From NCBI GenBank assembly GCA_959607825.1, contig CAUHNW010000012.1, forward strand, positions 1 to 64,000: a stretch of DNA of 64,000 nucleotides. The letters are read 5' to 3'. The notes under the pieces were generated by a model that saw nothing but the letters and a program-made list of their open reading frames with translations, searched no databases and was not told the DNA's origin. The stretch is from HGM13006 sp900757695. GTDB lineage: Bacteria > Bacillota > Clostridia > Oscillospirales > Oscillospiraceae. Positions 49,594-58,259 of the stretch are shown here, one piece after another. Position numbers and translations under genes: made by a program. Numbering within the stretch: position 1 is the first letter of the stretch; the number at the start of each line of letters is the position of its first letter.

Positions 49594-49620
49594 AAAAAAT
49601 GAAACTCCTATTTCGCATTT
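49594..49620 (-). terminator. Weak terminator of the radical SAM gene
   Basis: AAATGCGAAA/TTTCATTT stem (one mismatch) over a 6-nt loop followed by T-rich TTTTTT; it overlaps the stop codon. Confidence 0.5.
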
Positions 49621-50576
49621 TGAGCATTGCTGACTTGAGCATCTGCCATGCAAGGCACGAATTGGTCCCCCTGTACCGCATTCCACACCCGCAGCTGATG
49701 ATCGATCCCACCAAGTACCGCGCGTTTATCCCGGCTCCACATCGGTGCCAGCAGATAGCGCCGGTCTCCGTCCCCGGTGAGGCGCTCCATCACGGTCTCC
49801 GGCGGAAAATGTCGGATCTGTTCCGCCACAATCTCAATGTAATCCTGCTTCTCCATAGGGAGATAGCTGCCGCTTCGCCACTGCCCGGCCAGCTCTGTTC
49901 CCTCCGTCACATGGAGCAGATGCAGCTTGACCCCGTCCGGCCGCAGCGCCGCCAAGGTCTGCGCCGAAGCAAGCATGTCGTCCCGGGCCTCCCCCGGCAG
50001 CCCGTTGATCAGATGTACGCAGACCCGGATGCCCCGTTCCTTCAGCGCATCATAGCCCTCACAGAACGCCGCAAAGCTATGCCCCCGGTTAATCCGCATC
50101 GCTGCTGCATCGTGCACCGTCTGAAGACCCAGCTCCACCGTAAGGTCAGTCTGTGTCTGAAGTGCTGAGAGTGCATCCAACACCGGCTCCGGAAGGCAGT
50201 CGCACCGAGTTGCAATACTGACCCCCACAACATCTTCGGCACCGGCTGCCTGCGCCCACAGCGCCTCCAAACGGCTGATATCTCCATAGGTGTTGGTGCC
50301 TGCCTGAAAATAGGCGATCAGCTTTGCGCCCGGATTTTTCTGCCAGATCCTTTCCCGTTCGGCCTCCAGCTGCGCTGCAAGTGATCCATTTCCCGCAAAA
50401 TAGTGGGAACCGCCCCGACAGAAGGTACAGCCGCCCCGGCTTATGCTGCCATCCCGATTGGGGCAGCTGCACCCCACATCCAGTGAAGCTTTATAGACAC
50501 GTCCCCCGTAGCGCATCTGATTATAGTGGTACAGGGAGTGATAGCGCTTATGGTCTGATGTAGTTGGAAAATCCAT
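49608..50576 (-). CDS. TIGR01212-family radical SAM protein
   Basis: A 322-residue radical SAM protein of the YhcC/YtqA type, related to Elp3. The cluster cysteines are widely spaced, as is normal for this family: GCSCPNRDG (Cys38), then GGCTFC (Cys50, Cys53). Further blocks include YFQAGTNTYGD, VELGLQT and HLINGLPGE. ATG 50576 follows AAGGAG. It starts 14 nt after the terminator of the YhfC-like gene. The substrate is unknown. Confidence 0.92.
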   Translation of the reverse strand: MDFPTTSDHKRYHSLYHYNQMRYGGRVYKASLDVGCSCPNRDGSISRGGCTFCRGGSHYFAGNGSLAAQLEAERERIWQKNPGAKLIAYFQAGTNTYGDISRLEALWAQAAGAEDVVGVSIATRCDCLPEPVLDALSALQTQTDLTVELGLQTVHDAAAMRINRGHSFAAFCEGYDALKERGIRVCVHLINGLPGEARDDMLASAQTLAALRPDGVKLHLLHVTEGTELAGQWRSGSYLPMEKQDYIEIVAEQIRHFPPETVMERLTGDGDRRYLLAPMWSRDKRAVLGGIDHQLRVWNAVQGDQFVPCMADAQVSNAQNAK

Positions 50577-50589
50577 TGCCGCTCCTTTC

Positions 50590-50618
50590 AAAAGCTGCCG
50601 CAGGGTGCTCCCTGCGGC
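50590..50618 (-). terminator. Terminator of the YhfC-like gene
   Basis: GCCGCAGGG/CCCTGCGGC with a 4-nt loop, then GCTTTTG on the minus strand; only 13 nt from the next gene's ATG. Confidence 0.75.
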
Positions 50619-50640
50619 GGCCTGAGGCTGTCCTGATTTC

Positions 50641-51471
50641 TTACCTTCTCCGTCTTGCCCGGAGCTTTTCCACCTTGAAATGGGCCACCTGATCCTCCCG
50701 GCTGTTATAGATCTTTGCCGTCAGGAAGGCAACACCGCCGGAGATCACATAGGTCACAACATCCTTCACATAGGTACTGCTCAAAACTCCGGCACTGTAC
50801 AGGCTGTCCGGCAGCATGGAAATAAACTGCATTGCCGGAACCGCCGCAAGGCACCAGCGGCTCTTACTGCCCGCAAGGCCATACCAGACCAGTACGGAAA
50901 ACGCAATTTCCCGCACAAGGAACAGCACCCGGTTGATGGCCGTCATAATATACTGCCAGCCGTTCTGCCCGGCAATGCTCTTCAGCAGGTCATAGGCCTC
51001 CTGATTGCCCTGATCTACATTGGAGAAAAACGCCTCCGCACCCACGGACAGGAACTGGTTCACGGTACTGTAGCAGCTGAAATAATAGGCCGCACAGGTC
51101 AGCAGGTACAGTGCGCCAAAGCCAAAGCCAAAGCCAATGGCCGCATCCGTGCCCTCATACCGGGGCTGAAGCACATACTTCACCGACAGGGCACGAATCA
51201 GCTCTCGTCCTACCATAATGGAAGCGGTCAGGTACAGCGCCTCAGCCATCCCCTGCTGCGGCACCCCAAGATTGACGCCCAGCATGGAAAAAACATTTTC
51301 CAGCAGCATCACCAGCAGATAGGAGAACACGCCCAGAATCACCTGAGACATCTGAATTCTCCCTCGAACGGTGTACCACGCTACAAATACCGCCGCCAGA
51401 CAAATGCCGGAAGTGATCAGCAGGGAGGTGGCGGTAAAGCCCTCGATGCCCGAAAGCGCTTGAAGATCCAT
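50641..51471 (-). CDS. YhfC-like polytopic membrane protein
   Basis: A 276-residue protein with seven or eight hydrophobic helices and a basic C-terminal tail (KVEKLRARRRR). The layout, with GFGFGFGALYLL and an early membrane block, fits the YhfC family (PF10086), which is grouped with membrane peptidases, but I do not see a convincing zinc or serine site. ATG 51471 follows AAAGGA. It lies 17 nt downstream of the ftsZ terminator's T-run. Function unknown. Confidence 0.7.
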   Translation of the reverse strand: MDLQALSGIEGFTATSLLITSGICLAAVFVAWYTVRGRIQMSQVILGVFSYLLVMLLENVFSMLGVNLGVPQQGMAEALYLTASIMVGRELIRALSVKYVLQPRYEGTDAAIGFGFGFGALYLLTCAAYYFSCYSTVNQFLSVGAEAFFSNVDQGNQEAYDLLKSIAGQNGWQYIMTAINRVLFLVREIAFSVLVWYGLAGSKSRWCLAAVPAMQFISMLPDSLYSAGVLSSTYVKDVVTYVISGGVAFLTAKIYNSREDQVAHFKVEKLRARRRR

Positions 51472-51487
51472 AGACGTCCTTTCTGAG

Positions 51488-51527
51488 TAAAAAGCCGCCC
51501 CAAAATACCGCAGTATTTTGGGGCGGC
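51488..51527 (-). terminator. Intrinsic terminator of ftsZ
   Basis: Perfect 15-bp stem GCCGCCCCAAAATAC/GTATTTTGGGGCGGC, CGCA loop, then TTTTT on the minus strand. Confidence 0.93.
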
Positions 51528-51537
51528 AGATGATCAT

Positions 51538-52593
51538 TTACTTGCGGTTGAAGATGCGGAAAATATCATCGATCTCCGTATCCTTGGGCTGTGCAGGCTC
51601 CTTGGCCTTTTCCTCTGCGGCGGTATAAACGCCGCCCTGATCGCCGTTAAAGCCGGTGGCGATTACGGTGACACGCATGGCATCCTCCAGCGTCTCGTCA
51701 AAGGTCGCACCGAAGATGATGTTGGCATTGGGATTCACTGCCTCATTGACGATGTTTGCAGCAGTCTCCACATCCTCCAGCTCCATCTCGGGAGAGCCGG
51801 TAATGTTGATCAGCACGCCGGTGGCACCATTGATAGAGGTCTCCAGCAGCGGGGAGGATACCGCAGTCATGGCCGCAGCAGTTGCCTTCTCCTTGCCGGT
51901 GGCGGTGCCAACGCCCATATGCGCACGGCCGGCGTTACGCATAATGGCAGATACGTCTGCAAAGTCCTGATTGATGAGAACGTTATCGGAATAGCCCACC
52001 AGCTCGGAAATGGAGCTGACAGCCTGCTTCAGAACGTCATCGGCAATGCCGAATGCATTTGCAAAGGTGATCTTCTGATCGGTCACATACTTGAGCCGGT
52101 CATTGGGAATGATGATCAGAGAGTCCACCTTATCGGACAGAGCGGCAATGCCGTCCTCTGCCTGCGCCATCCGGCGGGCACCCTCGAACTTGAAGGGCTT
52201 GGTCACAACGCCAACGGTCAGCGCACCGGTCTCTCTTGCGATATCCGCAATGATGGGAGCAGCGCCGGTGCCGGTGCCGCCGCCCATGCCGGCGGTGATG
52301 AACACCATGTCGGTGTTCTCCAGCATCTTGGCAATGGCTGCACGGCTCTCTTCCGCAGACTTCTTGCCGATCTCAGGCTTGGAGCCGGCGCCCATGCCGC
52401 CGGTGAGCTTCTCACCGATCTGCACCTTTTCGGGTGCCTTGGACTTGTTGAGATCCTGACGGTCCGTGTTTACAGCAATAAAATCAACGCCCTGCACACC
52501 GGCTTCGATCATGCGGTTGACAACATTGTTGCCTGCGCCGCCAACGCCGATGACTTTAATGGCGACTACTCTTTCGGGATAGGATTCGCTCAT
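51538..52593 (-). CDS. ftsZ: Cell division protein FtsZ
   Basis: Tubulin-like GTPase that forms the division ring. The 351 residues have the GTP site GGAGNN near 17 and GMGGGTGTGAAP near 105-116, the synergy region LINITGSPEMELEDV, and the C-terminal FtsA/ZipA-type anchor peptide TEIDDIFRIFNRK. GGAGG lies upstream of ATG. It has its own promoter. No ftsA is beside it; clostridia without FtsA use SepF as the anchor. Confidence 0.98.
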   Translation of the reverse strand: MSESYPERVVAIKVIGVGGAGNNVVNRMIEAGVQGVDFIAVNTDRQDLNKSKAPEKVQIGEKLTGGMGAGSKPEIGKKSAEESRAAIAKMLENTDMVFITAGMGGGTGTGAAPIIADIARETGALTVGVVTKPFKFEGARRMAQAEDGIAALSDKVDSLIIIPNDRLKYVTDQKITFANAFGIADDVLKQAVSSISELVGYSDNVLINQDFADVSAIMRNAGRAHMGVGTATGKEKATAAAMTAVSSPLLETSINGATGVLINITGSPEMELEDVETAANIVNEAVNPNANIIFGATFDETLEDAMRVTVIATGFNGDQGGVYTAAEEKAKEPAQPKDTEIDDIFRIFNRK

Positions 52594-52656
52594 AAGTTAT
52601 TCCTCCTAAGTACTTATATTCTGCGCATTTTGCGCCCAAAAGGCTATTTTGCTTAT

Positions 52657-52685
52657 ATTTTATCGCGAAAGCCCAATAAGGTCAA
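52657..52685 (-). promoter_or_regulatory. Promoter of ftsZ
   Basis: TTGACC, 17-bp spacer, TAAAAT on the minus strand, about 64 bp before ATG 52593; it lies after ftsQ in the 119-bp gap. Confidence 0.8.
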
Positions 52686-52712
52686 TAGAAACTTTCATGA
52701 TTTCCCGCAATT

Positions 52713-53480
52713 TTATGTCAATGGGTGGAATACCGCCTGTTCCCCGGCGGAAAAGCTCAGATCCAGCACGCCTCTGCATCCGGCTTCCAGCTGTGAGGTC
52801 ACTGCCATCAGATATTTCAGCTTATAGTCGCCGTCGCTTCCGTCTCCCAGCTCCACCGTCAGGTCACTGCCGTAGCGCAGCGTGATGTTCTCCGGGTCCT
52901 CCACATTGATCTCCGAAACCATGCCGGAAAGTCCGGCCGCCTGCACCTGCCGTGCCAGCTCCATGGCTGTGCTTCCCAGCTGTACATCGCTGAATTTCGC
53001 CTGACTGCCGGAGGTCGGCATGGTCAGTGTGATCCCCTTGATGAGAGGATACCCGGTTTCTCCCGTCGTATTCTTCTCATCCACCTCTTCCAGCAGCTTT
53101 CCCGTTTCGCTGAGCGTCCAGCTGCCGGAAAACTCAGACTCCGCCATTACAATGGCCGAACACTCTACCACTTCAAAGCGAACCGTCCCCGGCATTTCCT
53201 TGTAGATCCGCACCTGCTCTATGTAGGGAAGCTTGGTCAAAATTCTTCCGGCTGTCCTCGTTTTATTGACGGCCATGAGAATATCGCCCTTTGTGATACC
53301 GCTGGCCTCCGCCACCTCGTCTATGCTGTAGCGCACATTTCCGCTGACCTCAAAGGTCCTGACCCGAAAGAATACCAGTGAAAACAGCAGCACCACGGCC
53401 ACAGCCACCAGCATTTTTGCCCATGTGGGGAATCTTCCCCGGTTCCAGTTGCGTTCCGGCTGGCTTATTTCTCTATCCAC
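52713..53480 (-). CDS. ftsQ: Cell division protein FtsQ/DivIB
   Basis: Bitopic divisome protein. The 255 residues have a cytoplasmic basic tail, one membrane helix (about 22-42), the POTRA domain (about 43-112; FRVRTFEVSGNVRYSIDEV) and the beta domain. GTG 53480 follows GGAGG with 7-nt spacing. Last gene of the mraZ-ftsQ run, 19 bp after murG. Confidence 0.93.
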   Translation of the reverse strand: MDREISQPERNWNRGRFPTWAKMLVAVAVVLLFSLVFFRVRTFEVSGNVRYSIDEVAEASGITKGDILMAVNKTRTAGRILTKLPYIEQVRIYKEMPGTVRFEVVECSAIVMAESEFSGSWTLSETGKLLEEVDEKNTTGETGYPLIKGITLTMPTSGSQAKFSDVQLGSTAMELARQVQAAGLSGMVSEINVEDPENITLRYGSDLTVELGDGSDGDYKLKYLMAVTSQLEAGCRGVLDLSFSAGEQAVFHPLT

Positions 53481-53499
53481 AGTGCCGCCTCCTTTGCGT

Positions 53500-54624
53500 T
53501 TACTTTCTGATCAGCTCCATCATAATGTCCATGATCCGCTGTGCGGAATCCGGCACTGCCATAGACTCCGCCGCATGGCCCATGGCGTTCAGCCTTTCGC
53601 CGTCCTCCAAGATGGCTCTGGCCTGCTCATAGAGCACCTCGCCGCTGCACTCTGCTTCCCGCAGCACCACAGCTGCACCCCGCTCCTCAATGATCCGGGC
53701 GTTTTTCTCCTGATGATTGTCCGTAACGTTGGGAGACGGTACAAAAATCGCAGGCTTTCCTGCGGCAGCTACCTCTGCAATGGTGGCCGCACCGGCCCGG
53801 CAGATCACCAGATCCGCTGCCGCCATCACCGTGGGCATATCATAGATAAACTCCCGCATATCAATGGCCGGGGTTTTCTCCAGCTCCACGCCCTGCTGCT
53901 TTACATACTCCGGCATCCATTTCCAGCCATAGCTGCCCACAGCGTGGATGTGCTGAAACGGGCATCCGGCCTCGACATCCATGGCCATGAACCGGGCGAT
54001 CATCTTATTCATCTCCCGGGCACCCAGAGACCCCCAGAAGCTCACCACCAGCGGCCTGTCATCCAGTCCAAGCTTTTCCCGGGCCGCCTTCTTTTCGGTA
54101 AAGAAAAATTCACTGCGTACCGGCATTCCGACCACCCGCACCTTATCGGGCTGGGGATAGTTCTTCCGGCTCTCCTCAAAGGAGACCATGACCCGATCCA
54201 CCCGATCCATAACGAGACGTGTCGTGAGTCCCGGCACTGCATTGGATTCATGGAGTGCCGTGGGGATCCCGTTCCTTGCGCCCTGCCGCAGCATGGGATA
54301 GCTGGCATAGCCGCCTGTGCCAATGATCACATCCGGCTGAAAATCTCGGATGATCTGATCTGCCCGGCGGCGGCTGGAAAGCATATAGTGAAGAGATTTT
54401 ACATTATGGACGATCCCCTTCGGTGTCAGCTTCCGCTGGAAATTGGAGATCTGCACGGTCTCCAGCCGAAATCCTGCCCGGGGCACCAGATCCGTCTCCA
54501 TGCCGTCCTCTGCCCCCACGAACAGAATATTTGTATCAGGATACCGTTCCCGAACCAGACTTGCCACAGCCAGCGCCGGGCTGATGTGCCCAGCGGTGCC
54601 ACCGCAGGTAAAGATCACATTCAT
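53500..54624 (-). CDS. murG: UDP-GlcNAc transferase MurG
   Basis: Adds N-acetylglucosamine to lipid I to form lipid II on the inner membrane face. The 374 residues have CGGTAGHISPALAV at the start (G-loop 1), GTGGYASYP near 105, VSFWGSLGAREMN near 188 and the C-terminal GT28 block CRAGAATIAEVAAAGKPAIFVPSPNVTD near 262-288 (given here in part). Start ATG 54624 is typical of MurG; an in-frame GTG nine bases earlier is possible and the ribosome site is weak. Confidence 0.97.
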   Translation of the reverse strand: MNVIFTCGGTAGHISPALAVASLVRERYPDTNILFVGAEDGMETDLVPRAGFRLETVQISNFQRKLTPKGIVHNVKSLHYMLSSRRRADQIIRDFQPDVIIGTGGYASYPMLRQGARNGIPTALHESNAVPGLTTRLVMDRVDRVMVSFEESRKNYPQPDKVRVVGMPVRSEFFFTEKKAAREKLGLDDRPLVVSFWGSLGAREMNKMIARFMAMDVEAGCPFQHIHAVGSYGWKWMPEYVKQQGVELEKTPAIDMREFIYDMPTVMAAADLVICRAGAATIAEVAAAGKPAIFVPSPNVTDNHQEKNARIIEERGAAVVLREAECSGEVLYEQARAILEDGERLNAMGHAAESMAVPDSAQRIMDIMMELIRK

Positions 54625-54680
54625 ATCATTCACAACCTAATTTCATTTTATAGAGATCTCACGGCACGCTGCCCTTGCAT

Positions 54681-55808
54681 TTACAGGAATCCTGCGGAGC
54701 ACTGTCTGGACGCTCCCAGAATGATTCCCATTTCTCCCAGCTGGATCAGCAGCGCCGTACCGCCGTAGCTGAAAAACGGAAGAGATATTCCAGTAGAGGG
54801 CAGCAGATTTGTCACAACGCCAATATTGAAAAAGACTTGCAGTGCCGTCAGCGTGGTGATCCCCGCCACCGTCAGCGACAGAAACCGATCCCGGATATGC
54901 ATGGAGATCCAGTAGCCCCGGAGGATCAGCAGGGAATAGAGAATTAAGATTCCCACCGCCCCGGCAAGGCCCAATTCCTCACATGCAATGGAAAAGATAT
55001 AGTCGTTATGCTCTTCCGGCAGGTAGAGATACTTCTGGCGGCCATTTCCAAGCCCCAGCCCAAACAGGCCGCCGCTTCCAATGGCGTACAGCGACTGTAT
55101 GATCTGATAACCATCATCCGTTGGATCCGAAAAGGGATCCTGCCATGCGGTGATCCGGCTGGCCTCATAGCCTCCGGCACCGAGGATCAATATAAGCCCC
55201 AGCAGCATGGCCAAGCCGCCTAAGATAAACCACCTGTATTTCACGCCGCCCAGAAACAGCATCGCACCGGCCGTGCAAACAATAATGACAATGGCGGAGT
55301 TGTGGGGTTCCAGCCGCAGCAGCACCACGATCACCGCCAGTATGGCGGCGAAGGGGGCAATGCCCCAGCGAAAGGTCTCCATTTTCTCCCCAAAGGCCGA
55401 GATCATGGCCGCAAAGCTCAGGATGATTCCCAGCTTCGCCACCTCAGAGGGCTGAAAGGATATGCCCAGACGCACCCAGCGGGTAGCACCATTCTCCGCT
55501 CGTCCGATGCCCGGCACAAAAACCAGCACCAGAAACAGCACGGAGACCCCCAGAACCGGAAATGCCAGCTTTCGGATCAGCTGAGGCCGCACCCGGCTGA
55601 TCGCCAGCATGGCGCCAATGCCCAGTGCCGCAAACACCAGCTGGCGTTTGAAGTAAAAGGCGCTGTCCCCAGATTCATAGAGTGCCCGGGCAAAGCTGGA
55701 GGAATAGATCATCACCAGCCCCAGCGCTGTCAGCAGCAGAGTCAGCAGCAGCATCGGAAGATCCAGAAGCTCCTGTTTTTCTACGTCCGGCAGCCGTGGT
55801 TTTCCCAT
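54681..55808 (-). CDS. ftsW: FtsW/SEDS peptidoglycan polymerase
   Basis: SEDS-family glycosyltransferase of the divisome. The 375 residues carry ten helices, the catalytic-loop region NGATRWVRLGISFQPSEVAKL near 115-135, ITAWQDPFSD, and the conserved LLPSTGISLPFFSYGG near 335-350. AAGGAGG precedes ATG 55808. In many Firmicutes murD lies between mraY and ftsW; here they are adjacent. Confidence 0.95.
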   Translation of the reverse strand: MGKPRLPDVEKQELLDLPMLLLTLLLTALGLVMIYSSSFARALYESGDSAFYFKRQLVFAALGIGAMLAISRVRPQLIRKLAFPVLGVSVLFLVLVFVPGIGRAENGATRWVRLGISFQPSEVAKLGIILSFAAMISAFGEKMETFRWGIAPFAAILAVIVVLLRLEPHNSAIVIIVCTAGAMLFLGGVKYRWFILGGLAMLLGLILILGAGGYEASRITAWQDPFSDPTDDGYQIIQSLYAIGSGGLFGLGLGNGRQKYLYLPEEHNDYIFSIACEELGLAGAVGILILYSLLILRGYWISMHIRDRFLSLTVAGITTLTALQVFFNIGVVTNLLPSTGISLPFFSYGGTALLIQLGEMGIILGASRQCSAGFL

Positions 55809-55824
55809 AGGCCCTCCTTATGAA

Positions 55825-56802
55825 TTAAAAGCGGTTCATAACCCCCAGATACGCCAGCAGGCAGAACACGATGGTCACAGAGGCAAATACGAATACGATT
55901 TTCACTTCGCTCCAGCCGCATTTTTCAAAATGGTGATGGAGCGGAGCCATTTTGAAGATTCGCTTGCCGTGACTCAGCTTAAAGTAGGTCACCTGAATGA
56001 TATCACTCAGGGTCTCAGCAATATAGATGATCCCCACGAGAATCAGGATCAGGGGCATATCCAACGCATAGGCAAGGCCGCATACGGCGCCGCCCAGGAA
56101 CAGGGAGCCCGTATCGCCCATAAACACCTTTGCCGGGTGGAAGTTGTAGATCAGGAAGCCCAGCAGACCGCCAACCAGTGCCGCAGCCAGCTGCGAAGCG
56201 CCGATGTCGCCCCATTTCCATGCCACCACGGCATAAAAAATCATAACCGGAATGGTAACAGAGGAAGACAGGCCGTCCACGCCATCTGTAAGATTCACCG
56301 CGTTGACTGTACCCACAATAATAAAAATGCTCAGCAGCAGATACAGCACCCACGGAATCGTGATATTGACATTAAAGAAGGGGATATAGAGGTCAGAGGA
56401 CAGATGTCCGGTCTTTCTCAGCACCACCAGATACAGAGCCGCGGCCACCAGCTGCAGCAGGAGCTTCTGAATCTCCGTGAGGCCCAGATTGCGCTTCTTC
56501 CGCACCTTGATGAAGTCATCCAGAAAACCGATCACACCGAAAATCAGTGCAAATACATACACGATCAGGTATGTATAATCTCCATTTCTCATGCCGCCCA
56601 ATGCGGTAAGAACACAGATCAGCGCACTGCCAATAAACATCAGGCCGCCCATCACCGGGGTTCCCTGCTTGCTGTTGTGCCAGGTGGGCCCTACCTCACG
56701 GATGCTCTGACCCACATGCAACGCCCGCAGGGCCGGAATCAGGAACCGGCCTCCGATTGCCGCAATGATAAAGGAGACCACACATGTAATAATGCTTTGC
56801 AT
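55825..56802 (-). CDS. mraY: Phospho-MurNAc-pentapeptide transferase MraY
   Basis: Makes lipid I from UDP-MurNAc-pentapeptide and undecaprenyl phosphate. The 325 residues are polytopic and hold GTPVMGG, GFLDDFIKV near 90, NLTDGVDGL near 168, FMGDTGSLFLGG near 232-243 and PLHHHFEKCGWSE near 285. ATG 56802 follows GGAGG by 9 nt; a TTG two codons earlier is possible but sits close to the ribosome site. Confidence 0.97.
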   Translation of the reverse strand: MQSIITCVVSFIIAAIGGRFLIPALRALHVGQSIREVGPTWHNSKQGTPVMGGLMFIGSALICVLTALGGMRNGDYTYLIVYVFALIFGVIGFLDDFIKVRKKRNLGLTEIQKLLLQLVAAALYLVVLRKTGHLSSDLYIPFFNVNITIPWVLYLLLSIFIIVGTVNAVNLTDGVDGLSSSVTIPVMIFYAVVAWKWGDIGASQLAAALVGGLLGFLIYNFHPAKVFMGDTGSLFLGGAVCGLAYALDMPLILILVGIIYIAETLSDIIQVTYFKLSHGKRIFKMAPLHHHFEKCGWSEVKIVFVFASVTIVFCLLAYLGVMNRF

Positions 56803-56876
56803 ATTCAAAATCCTCCAATTTCCATAATGGGATCCCCGTTTTCAGGCAGATCCTCGGCTTTCCCGGCGGAAGCCCC

Positions 56877-58256
56877 TTACTTTTCCTCCTCCATAAAAGC
56901 CTTCAGGATGTTTTCCATATGCATCCCATGGCTGCCCTTAAACAGCAGCACATCCCCGGGCTTTGCCCGGCTTCTCAGTACGTTCAGCAGTTCCTGCTGA
57001 CTTTCAAAGTTCATGGCATTTCTCTGGCTCAGCCCGCCGGTGATCGCACCCAGCACAGTCTTTTCCGACAGGGGGCCGTAGGTCAGCAGCAGGTCTGCCT
57101 TATAGACCGCCACCCGTCCGATCCGGTGATGCTCCGCACTGGCATGGTTGCCCAGCTCCAGCATGTCACCCAGCACCGCGATCCGCTTAAAATGCTCGCC
57201 CGTTCCGGTGGTATCACCCAGCACACGAAGCGCCGCCTCCGTGGACTCCGGGCCTGCATTGTAGGTATCATCGATGATCGTATATCCGTTCCACTGGAAG
57301 GTCTGCTGACGCTGGGAGGTGTTGACATAGCTTGCCATTGCCTCCTGAATATCCTTCTCCGATACCCCGCACAGCAGCGCCACCGCAATGGCGCCCACCG
57401 CATTGTGGACGTTATGCAGCCCGCTGACCGGCAGCGTCACCGGAAAATCATGGCCCAGTCCGGTAATGCGGAACTGACTGCTGCCCTCCTTCAGTTCAAT
57501 ATCCGTTCCACGGATATCACAGGCAGTGTTCTCAATGCCGAAATACATGGTCTTGCAGGCGGGATGCTCCCGCAGGTTCCACAGCAGCGGCTCATCGCCG
57601 TTAAACACGGCCATTCCGCCGGGATGCAGCCCCTCCAAAATCTCCAGCTTGGCCTTCAGGATGCCCTCTCTGGAGCCCAGATTTTCAATATGCATACTTC
57701 CAATATTGGTAATCAGCACCATATCCGGACGGCCGATTGCCGTCAGCTGGCGCATTTCGCCAAAATGGTTCATGCCCATTTCCAGCACCAGCATCTCGCA
57801 GTCCGGATCACTTTTCCCGATGGTCACCGGCAGGCCAATATCATTGTTATAATTTTTCACAGTGCCGCAGGTATGGTATTTCTTCGCCAGCAGGGTACAG
57901 ATCATGGTACGGGTGGTGGTTTTTCCAACGCTGCCGGTGATGGCCACCGTCTTGCAGCCGATGGTCTCTTTATAGGACGCAGCCACATCCCGCAGGGCCT
58001 TTCGGGTATCCTCTACGATCACCTGCGGAAAATCCAACTCCAGCGGGTGGTTGCACACCGCTGCGGCAGCGCCGTTGTCCCGAGCCGCCGGCACATACCG
58101 GTGCCCGTCTACCTGCCCTTCCAGTGCAAAGAACAGCGTTCCCTGTTCCGCTTCCCGTGAATCATGACAAAGGCTTGTGATCTCAACATTCTCCCACTTG
58201 GGCTCCACGGTACCGCCGCACCACTGTGCCACCTGCTTCAGTGTTGTTGCTCTCAT
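56877..58256 (-). CDS. murF: UDP-MurNAc-tripeptide:D-Ala-D-Ala ligase MurF
   Basis: Adds D-Ala-D-Ala to UDP-MurNAc-tripeptide. The 459 residues have the Mur ligase ATP motif VAITGSVGKTTTRTM near 106-120, EMGMNHFGEM, HNVHNAVGAIAVA near 280 and DDTYNAGPESTEAALRVL near 325. Start ATG is 4 bp after the murE stop. Domain order and length are those of MurF. Confidence 0.97.
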   Translation of the reverse strand: MRATTLKQVAQWCGGTVEPKWENVEITSLCHDSREAEQGTLFFALEGQVDGHRYVPAARDNGAAAAVCNHPLELDFPQVIVEDTRKALRDVAASYKETIGCKTVAITGSVGKTTTRTMICTLLAKKYHTCGTVKNYNNDIGLPVTIGKSDPDCEMLVLEMGMNHFGEMRQLTAIGRPDMVLITNIGSMHIENLGSREGILKAKLEILEGLHPGGMAVFNGDEPLLWNLREHPACKTMYFGIENTACDIRGTDIELKEGSSQFRITGLGHDFPVTLPVSGLHNVHNAVGAIAVALLCGVSEKDIQEAMASYVNTSQRQQTFQWNGYTIIDDTYNAGPESTEAALRVLGDTTGTGEHFKRIAVLGDMLELGNHASAEHHRIGRVAVYKADLLLTYGPLSEKTVLGAITGGLSQRNAMNFESQQELLNVLRSRAKPGDVLLFKGSHGMHMENILKAFMEEEK

Positions 58257-58259
58257 GGC

